DNA from: Geojedonia litorea | GTDB lineage: Bacteria; Bacteroidota; Bacteroidia; Flavobacteriales; Flavobacteriaceae | Direction of reading: 5' to 3' | DNA: 64,000 bases | Assembly: GCF_042654525.1 (NCBI RefSeq) | Contig: NZ_JBHSGP010000008.1 | Location: 186,001 to 250,000, forward strand | Shown: positions 58,695 through 64,000 of the stretch, in pieces | How the letters are laid out: each line of letters starts with the position of its first letter | Numbering within the stretch: position 1 is the first letter of the stretch | The notes under the pieces: model-generated | The model's database searches: none | Told to the model about the DNA's origin: nothing | What the model saw: only the letters and a program-made list of their open reading frames with translations | Made by a program: the position numbers and the translations under genes

Positions 58695-59633
58695 ATGGGA
58701 GTTTGGATTATTTTTATTGCAGCTGTTCTGCTGTTTTTAGCATTCGATTTAGGTGTATTTAACAAAACTCCTCATGTCATCTCTACCAAAGAGGCCACGT
58801 TTTGGACCCTCATTTGGGTGAGTGTGGGTTTGAGTTTTTCCTTTGTTATTTTTCTATTATTTAAGTACGAGTATGTAAACAATCCCACAAATTTACTTCC
58901 GGGAAAAGCCATGCTTAAATATGTCACAGGGTATTTGATTGAACTGTCCTTAAGCATTGACAATATTTTTGTCATTGCAGTGATTTTCAACACATTTAAA
59001 ATTCCTCAAAAATTTCAGCATCGCGTATTGTTTTGGGGCATATTAGGAGCCATTGTTTTTAGAGCCCTAATGATATTTTTTGGTGTCACCTTAATTAACC
59101 AATTTGAATGGATTACCTATGTGTTTGGCGCCTTTTTAATCTATACTGCACTGAAATTGTTGTTATCTAAAGATGATGATGAATTTGATCCTAATAAATC
59201 ATTTATCTATCGCAGTTTGAGAAAAGTCATGCCCATTACGCCTAAAGTAGAAAATGAAAAGTTTTTTATACGTAAGAAACATTTATTAGTGGCTACGCCT
59301 TTGCTCATTGTGCTTATTATGATTGAGTTTACTGATATACTCTTTGCTTTGGATAGTATACCAGCCATATTAGCCATTACCAGAGACCCGTTTATCGTAT
59401 TCAGTTCAAATATTTTAGCCATTTTGGGACTACGCTCAATGTATTTCTTTTTAAGTAACATGACCCAAAAATTTCAATATATCAAATACAGTTTAGTGGC
59501 GATTTTGAGTTTTGTTGGCGTGAAATTAATTCTCACGGAGCATTATGAATTCCCTGAATGGTTATCGCTAGGCTTTATTTTTGTGGCTTTGGCCGTAGGT
59601 ATTTTGGCTTCCTTAAGAAAAAAGCAACGCTAG
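58695..59633 (+). CDS. TerC-family membrane protein
   Basis: The 312-residue protein has eight to nine membrane helices and the two acidic TerC signatures, LSLSIDNIFVIAVIF near 76-90 and FTDILFALDSIPAILAIT near 215-232. The family (TerC/Alx) is linked to manganese export, metal loading of exoenzymes and tellurite resistance. The start is 1 bp after the serine hydrolase stop. The gene overlaps the convergent transporter gene by 4 bp. Confidence 0.93.
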   Translation: MGVWIIFIAAVLLFLAFDLGVFNKTPHVISTKEATFWTLIWVSVGLSFSFVIFLLFKYEYVNNPTNLLPGKAMLKYVTGYLIELSLSIDNIFVIAVIFNTFKIPQKFQHRVLFWGILGAIVFRALMIFFGVTLINQFEWITYVFGAFLIYTALKLLLSKDDDEFDPNKSFIYRSLRKVMPITPKVENEKFFIRKKHLLVATPLLIVLIMIEFTDILFALDSIPAILAITRDPFIVFSSNILAILGLRSMYFFLSNMTQKFQYIKYSLVAILSFVGVKLILTEHYEFPEWLSLGFIFVALAVGILASLRKKQR

Positions 59634-62455
59634 GAATTTAAGATGGATTGCGCTCTTGCTATTAATTTCGCATTGGTTTCTTGTTGCAGGAGCAGTTTTA
59701 ATATTGGATTGAATTTTGAATCGTTAGATTTTTCAATAAGGTAAAGTACCGTCAGTTTAAGTTTAATGTCTTTTCGTTTTAAAAGTTCGGTATAACATTC
59801 CGTTTCACTTAATACCTTTAAGTTTAGAGTTTTTATTTTCTCCTCTGAAATGGTTTCAACAAGAATGGATTCAGCAACTGGAATGAGCTCTTTTTTCAGT
59901 TGACTGTCCAAAATATTATCCAAAAATTCAATGGCATGTATGCGTTGTTCTTCTTTTCCTTTTAAAATGGTAGGTAATATAGGATCTACATCGGTTGGAG
60001 GATATTTAATGCCTAAAAACCTAAAAATACGTTCTAATTGCCGATCAAGACGAGATTCTAAAAGTTGAATTAATCGTTTACGAGCTTCATTTTCTTCTTG
60101 GCTCTCCGGGTTCAGTGCCTTCTTTTTATACTGAATCACAATTTGGGAATGTATAACCGATAAGGTATTTTGATACAGGTGACATTCATCTAAAATTTTG
60201 TCCACAATAAAGCGGTCTTTTATACGCAGATGACTATGGTTCCATTTTAAACGCTTTAAGGCTTCAATGGCTTCAACTTTAATCACATGTTCTGTATCAC
60301 CCGTAAGTTTGATTAATGTGGCTATCGCTTTTTGTGAAGCAAACTTTTCAATTATTTGAATGACAAACACAGCATCTTCTAATTCAATAGCATCATTCTT
60401 TATCTTTTTGTAAAGCACGTCCATAATAGGTTCGCCGTAGAAGGTTAAAGCCTCCACAGCGGATTTTCTTGCCTCTTTTAGGGATAAGTGTCCTACGATC
60501 TTATTTATAAATTGATGTTCTAAAGTTTTGGAGGCACTTAATATGGCGACATTTAGAACGTCCATATTTTCAGAATTCAAATGGGTTTTAATAATCTTAT
60601 AATGAGATGCTAACCTTGCATTACCGATGGCTTCTAATACTGCATTAATTTTATTAGTCTTATCAGTAACATCCTTTAGATGATCATATTGCTTCAGCGC
60701 ACGCTCGATTTTAGTTACTAAATTGAATCGGTTTTGAAGTTGAATATTATTGCGAAGCTCTATGGAGAGCCCAATTAATGCGGCGTTTGCAATGGTGTGA
60801 TCATTGCTAAATAAATAGGTGTCAAAAAGCTCCACATTGTTTTTTTTGTGGTGCTTTAATAAATATCTGAAGGCCGAAGTAGTGACTCGCTGGTTTTGAT
60901 CGTGGATCAAACGGGTCATGGCAGTGCTTAAGTTTTCGGTTCGCAAATAATAGAGGTTTTCAATCGCTAAAGCCTTGACTTCAGATGACGGATGCTCCAA
61001 AAGCTGTTGGATACCATAAAAGAAACGCTCATCTTTCACCTCAAGTGTTTTTTGGAGCATGTGTAAAATCTGCTTTTCATTACCATCTTTAAACACATTA
61101 AGCACAGTATCAATAATAGAAGTGACTTTAATCTCCTTTTTACTCGTTTTCTCTTTTTTGGCAATTGGCTCTTCCAACAAACTTTTAAAGGCGATTACGT
61201 ATTCCTTTCGAAGATTGTAAATTATATATAGCCATAAGGAAATCAGAACAATAATGATTAAACTGATATAGGTAGATGAAATATCAAGTGCGTTGATAAA
61301 AAAGATAAGTATAAACCCTGCTAGACCCGTTGCAATACTATCTACAACAACATCGGTAAAGGTTTTGGTTTTCTTTTTGATTTCAATAGGAATAGGAATC
61401 GAGAGCAATTCGGTAGCAGCTTTATTCACTGACTGTTTTAAGCTTCCATCTACAATTTTTATGAATACCACAACCCATAACTGCGGGACTATCAACAACA
61501 AAATAGAACCAATCAAAATACCTGTTGGTAACCATAAAAGGGATTTGCCAACCCCAAAGGTTCCAACAATACGTTTAGTTAAAAACAGTTGAATAATTAA
61601 AGAAATGACACTTAAAGTTGAAAACCAAAAACCAAAAAAGGAGGTGAGTTCATCAGGATCATTTATCAGTTTTGAAGCATAGTCGCTATACTGGTAATCC
61701 ACTAACTTGGCAATTAATACGCTAATTCCAACTACAAGCGCGATAAGGCTCAAAAGCCTAGATTGTTTAATCAGTTTAAACGGTGAATCTCCCTTTGGAG
61801 CACTGCGCATAGATACCTGAAAGGTGTTGAGTTTAGCAATTTCAGTTTTCCAGATGCGACGAGTGATCGGTATACAAATAGAAAGGAAAAGAGCGGCAAC
61901 AAATAATAAGTTTTCGGTACTTAATAGTTTGGTAAGGATTGAAGTTAAATAGCCTCCAAAAATGCCTCCGGCAATAGCTCCGGCACCTATAAAACCAAAA
62001 ACGCGTTTGGCCTCACGAACGTTATAAACCAAATTGGCAAGTATCCAGAATTGTGATGCTGCCAATAAGCCAAAAATAGCTACCCAAATGTAGGGGACAA
62101 AAAGTAAAACCCCTTTGTTAAAGTTGAAATTGAAAGCGATACCAAATATTATAAGAGAGATTACCGAGCCAATAAGCGTACGATCTATAATTACATTTAA
62201 GGGGTATTTTTCTAATGCCTTATCATAAAAGAAAGACCCAATTACGGCCATTATCGCTGTGAGTACATAGCCTAGTGGTAATGCACTAGAAGTTAATTCA
62301 GAAAGAAATAAGGAGCTTATAGTAGGTTTTACAATCAGTAATACACTAATTATAGTGAAAATATTAAGTTGGAGTAAACAAGTTTTGTAAAGCTCGTCTT
62401 CCTTGAGGTCAAAAGCCTTTAATATGTATTGTTTTAACGTATCGATGATGGACAT
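59630..62455 (-). CDS. Npt1/MFS-like transporter fused to HEAT repeats
   Basis: A 941-residue protein. Residues 1-415 hold about twelve membrane helices of the ADP/ATP-carrier (Npt1/Npt2) and MFS type, with SVNKAATELLSIPIPIEIKKK near 350. Residues 430-941 are helical HEAT-like repeats (VKALAIENLYYLR, KSAVEALTFYGEP, IKVEAIEALKRL). The fusion is known in Bacteroidota and its substrate is unknown. Monocistronic on the minus strand, tail to tail with terC. Confidence 0.85.
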   Translation of the reverse strand: MSIIDTLKQYILKAFDLKEDELYKTCLLQLNIFTIISVLLIVKPTISSLFLSELTSSALPLGYVLTAIMAVIGSFFYDKALEKYPLNVIIDRTLIGSVISLIIFGIAFNFNFNKGVLLFVPYIWVAIFGLLAASQFWILANLVYNVREAKRVFGFIGAGAIAGGIFGGYLTSILTKLLSTENLLFVAALFLSICIPITRRIWKTEIAKLNTFQVSMRSAPKGDSPFKLIKQSRLLSLIALVVGISVLIAKLVDYQYSDYASKLINDPDELTSFFGFWFSTLSVISLIIQLFLTKRIVGTFGVGKSLLWLPTGILIGSILLLIVPQLWVVVFIKIVDGSLKQSVNKAATELLSIPIPIEIKKKTKTFTDVVVDSIATGLAGFILIFFINALDISSTYISLIIIVLISLWLYIIYNLRKEYVIAFKSLLEEPIAKKEKTSKKEIKVTSIIDTVLNVFKDGNEKQILHMLQKTLEVKDERFFYGIQQLLEHPSSEVKALAIENLYYLRTENLSTAMTRLIHDQNQRVTTSAFRYLLKHHKKNNVELFDTYLFSNDHTIANAALIGLSIELRNNIQLQNRFNLVTKIERALKQYDHLKDVTDKTNKINAVLEAIGNARLASHYKIIKTHLNSENMDVLNVAILSASKTLEHQFINKIVGHLSLKEARKSAVEALTFYGEPIMDVLYKKIKNDAIELEDAVFVIQIIEKFASQKAIATLIKLTGDTEHVIKVEAIEALKRLKWNHSHLRIKDRFIVDKILDECHLYQNTLSVIHSQIVIQYKKKALNPESQEENEARKRLIQLLESRLDRQLERIFRFLGIKYPPTDVDPILPTILKGKEEQRIHAIEFLDNILDSQLKKELIPVAESILVETISEEKIKTLNLKVLSETECYTELLKRKDIKLKLTVLYLIEKSNDSKFNPILKLLLQQETNAKLIARAQSILNS

Positions 62456-62590
62456 GGAGTACCTTACAATTGTTTTTTCAGAAGTTTAAAATCTGAATTT
62501 AAAGCTAATATATGTACAAGTCAGCAAATGCCCAAAACAATTGTGACTAGGCTTACCATTGCCACTAAAAAATTAAAATTATCTAGTATT

Positions 62591-63514
62591 CTAATTGAAC
62601 ACCAAACTAATTAGTTCTTTTTTTTTTATGAGTTTTTCTGCGGTTTTGGCTAGATCTCTAATAATTTGTTCACCGTTTGGATCGTCAATAAGGGCAACTA
62701 ATATATAACGACGGTCAGGATCATCTCCCCAAACTAAAATAGAATCGGAGTGATAAGTGCGCCATGACCCCGATTTTCTGAATAATGAAGCATTTGGAGC
62801 AATCTTTTCGATGGTATTTACAAATTTATGATGAAGATCAGGATTGCCCATAATATCTAACATTTGTTTGGAGCGTTCCCAACTTACCAATCTACCATGT
62901 GCTAATAGATAGTAATAACGGCATACCTGATTAACAGTAGCAGCATGGCTTAAATTTTTAATAGGTTCGCGATTAGTATCACCACCGCCACCATAACGTT
63001 TACCTACCCATAGGCCACCACCTTGTTCTTGATCATAAAACATGTATTTTGGGTCGGTCATCACAGCTTCAATCTTCGCGTATCCTAATCGGTCAATCAT
63101 ACGGGTAGAAGCAGGATTGTCAGATTTACTAATCATAAGTCGCATGTCTCTTTTGACCTCTATGGTTTCCCTTAACTCTTTATTTTCTATGGCATCCATA
63201 GCCGAGAGTAGAATGGCTATTTTTGGGAGACTAGCGGCATACATCATATGGTCGCCATTCACACTGGCATAAGTAACCTCTTCAGGGTTACTTAAATCGA
63301 CAATGCCAACGGCCATTTTCTTATTGCTAATCAATTTTGCCCAACTCGCATTTTTTTTTAATTCGCTCTCCAAACTTCTTTGGAAACTTCGTTCTCTCAA
63401 GCTCGCTAAAGGTTTAATGTCTGCATCGTCTGCAAGAATAGGAAGTCCGTCTTGACCGAATGTTGAGAACTGTATTCCCAATATAAGTATAGCAACTAAA
63501 AAGTGTTTATTCAT
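62591..63514 (-). CDS. Secreted class-A-like serine hydrolase
   Basis: About 307 residues from the ATG giving MNKHFLVAILILGIQFSTFG, a signal peptide. The beta-lactamase-type motifs are SLPK near 110, KSDNPAST near 150 and RKSGSWRT near 255. The region where class A beta-lactamases hold Glu166 has no clear equivalent, so it is more likely a related hydrolase than a resistance enzyme. Third SxxK enzyme in the window and separate from the others. Confidence 0.85.
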   Translation of the reverse strand: MNKHFLVAILILGIQFSTFGQDGLPILADDADIKPLASLRERSFQRSLESELKKNASWAKLISNKKMAVGIVDLSNPEEVTYASVNGDHMMYAASLPKIAILLSAMDAIENKELRETIEVKRDMRLMISKSDNPASTRMIDRLGYAKIEAVMTDPKYMFYDQEQGGGLWVGKRYGGGGDTNREPIKNLSHAATVNQVCRYYYLLAHGRLVSWERSKQMLDIMGNPDLHHKFVNTIEKIAPNASLFRKSGSWRTYHSDSILVWGDDPDRRYILVALIDDPNGEQIIRDLAKTAEKLIKKKELISLVFN

Positions 63515-63676
63515 GTGATACTTAAGCGTTGTAAAATTTTTCAAAGGTATTTAAATTACTCATTACTAAAGTGTTAAATTTTATATTTCCTGCATTTTAA
63601 TAATTGGCAATAATTACGGCATATAAATGTCTCTTGGATGTTTGGATATGTTAAAATTAACACAAAATTTCAAACT

Positions 63677-64000
63677 TTATAATCTAAAAAGATGTTTGAG
63701 TTGAAGTTCTTTTTTACGTTGTAATAAGGTGGTGGTTTTTAAAAAAATAAGTGCCGTGATTAAGGCATCACCAGCGGCCGTATGCCGATCAGAAATGTCA
63801 ATAGCATAATGTTCGGCAATATCGTCTAAACTACAACGATCTTGTTGAATCAAATTTGATTTGATACGGGTGGCACGGTATAGGTTTACGGTGTCTAATA
63901 CACGGTTTTTCAAAGGAGGGAGGTTATGCCTTTTCAACATTTTATTGAGCATAGTCACATCAAAATTAGCATGATGTGCTACTATAATGCTATTGCCAAT
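63677..64000 (-). CDS. DnaQ-type 3'-5' exonuclease, C-terminal part
   Basis: The frame runs off the window edge, so the N-terminus is missing. The visible 107 residues contain the ExoII-like SIIVAHHANFDVTML and the ExoIII-like DRHTAAGDALITALIFLK, with the invariant Asp of the DEDDh superfamily. The likely role is proofreading or repair exonuclease activity, possibly as a stand-alone domain protein. Cytoplasmic. Confidence 0.9.
   Translation of the reverse strand: MGNSIIVAHHANFDVTMLNKMLKRHNLPPLKNRVLDTVNLYRATRIKSNLIQQDRCSLDDIAEHYAIDISDRHTAAGDALITALIFLKTTTLLQRKKELQLKHLFRL

Noticed and set aside
62591..63514. Antibiotic-resistance class A beta-lactamase
   Set aside because: SxxK, SDN and KSG are present but no convincing Glu166 region is seen, and the overall sequence is unlike known resistance enzymes.

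Overview
The window is AT-rich DNA from a member of the Bacteroidota, most likely a marine-type Flavobacteriaceae. The pointers are DUF6090 proteins, LytS/LytTR regulation, META and Pr6Pr proteins, TAnnTTTG-type promoter boxes and many lipoproteins with a Cys directly after a short hydrophobic leader. No rRNA or tRNA gene was seen.

Left flank (1-10.2 kb): ordinary chromosomal genes. They are the end of an acetate-permease-like symporter with acetyl-CoA synthetase, a frameshifted VOC (glyoxalase-fold) gene, a LytS/LytTR two-component pair, a vanadium-haloperoxidase/PAP2-family lipoprotein, and a META lipoprotein with a Pr6Pr membrane protein. Between 9.37 and 9.57 kb lie remnants (the start of a DUF6090 gene and an attC-like tract) suggesting that the mobile region once reached further left.

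Centre (11.2-50.45 kb): a very large integron-like cassette array. I count 44 attC-like sites of about 98-208 bp (mostly 130-135 bp) separating 44 cassettes. Nearly all cassette genes are on the minus strand, and nearly all encode small lipoproteins, exported proteins, membrane proteins or proteins of unknown function. Each cassette carries its own matched 7-10 bp inverted words next to the conserved GTT and AAC, which is what is expected if the two ends of a cassette meet in a circular intermediate. The inner stems pair through G-T wobbles on the plus strand only, so the strand complementary to the coding strand looks like the folding strand, as in classical integrons. An identical 208-bp geneless cassette occurs twice and fixes cassette polarity: the attC lies 3' of each minus-strand gene. 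At the proximal end, 28 bp from the first cassette boundary, sits a tyrosine recombinase. It resembles IntI around its catalytic C-terminus but lacks the extra IntI-specific segment, and it reads in the same direction as the cassettes, unlike most integrons. Recognisable cassette cargo includes a reverse transcriptase, a trypsin-like protease, a rhomboid protease, an HxlR/oxidoreductase/peroxiredoxin module, an ENPP phosphodiesterase, a serine hydrolase, an SAM methyltransferase, a DAO-type oxidoreductase, an MDR oxidoreductase and three DUF6090 genes.

Right flank (50.7-64 kb): chromosomal genes again. They are a NYN/LOTUS-type protein, a Bcr/CflA-like exporter divergent from a GNAT acetyltransferase, an amidohydrolase, then a tight operon (PEP/pyruvate-binding protein, SxxK serine hydrolase, TerC). 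An Npt-like transporter fused to HEAT repeats, a class-A-like serine hydrolase and the end of a DnaQ-type exonuclease follow on the other strand.
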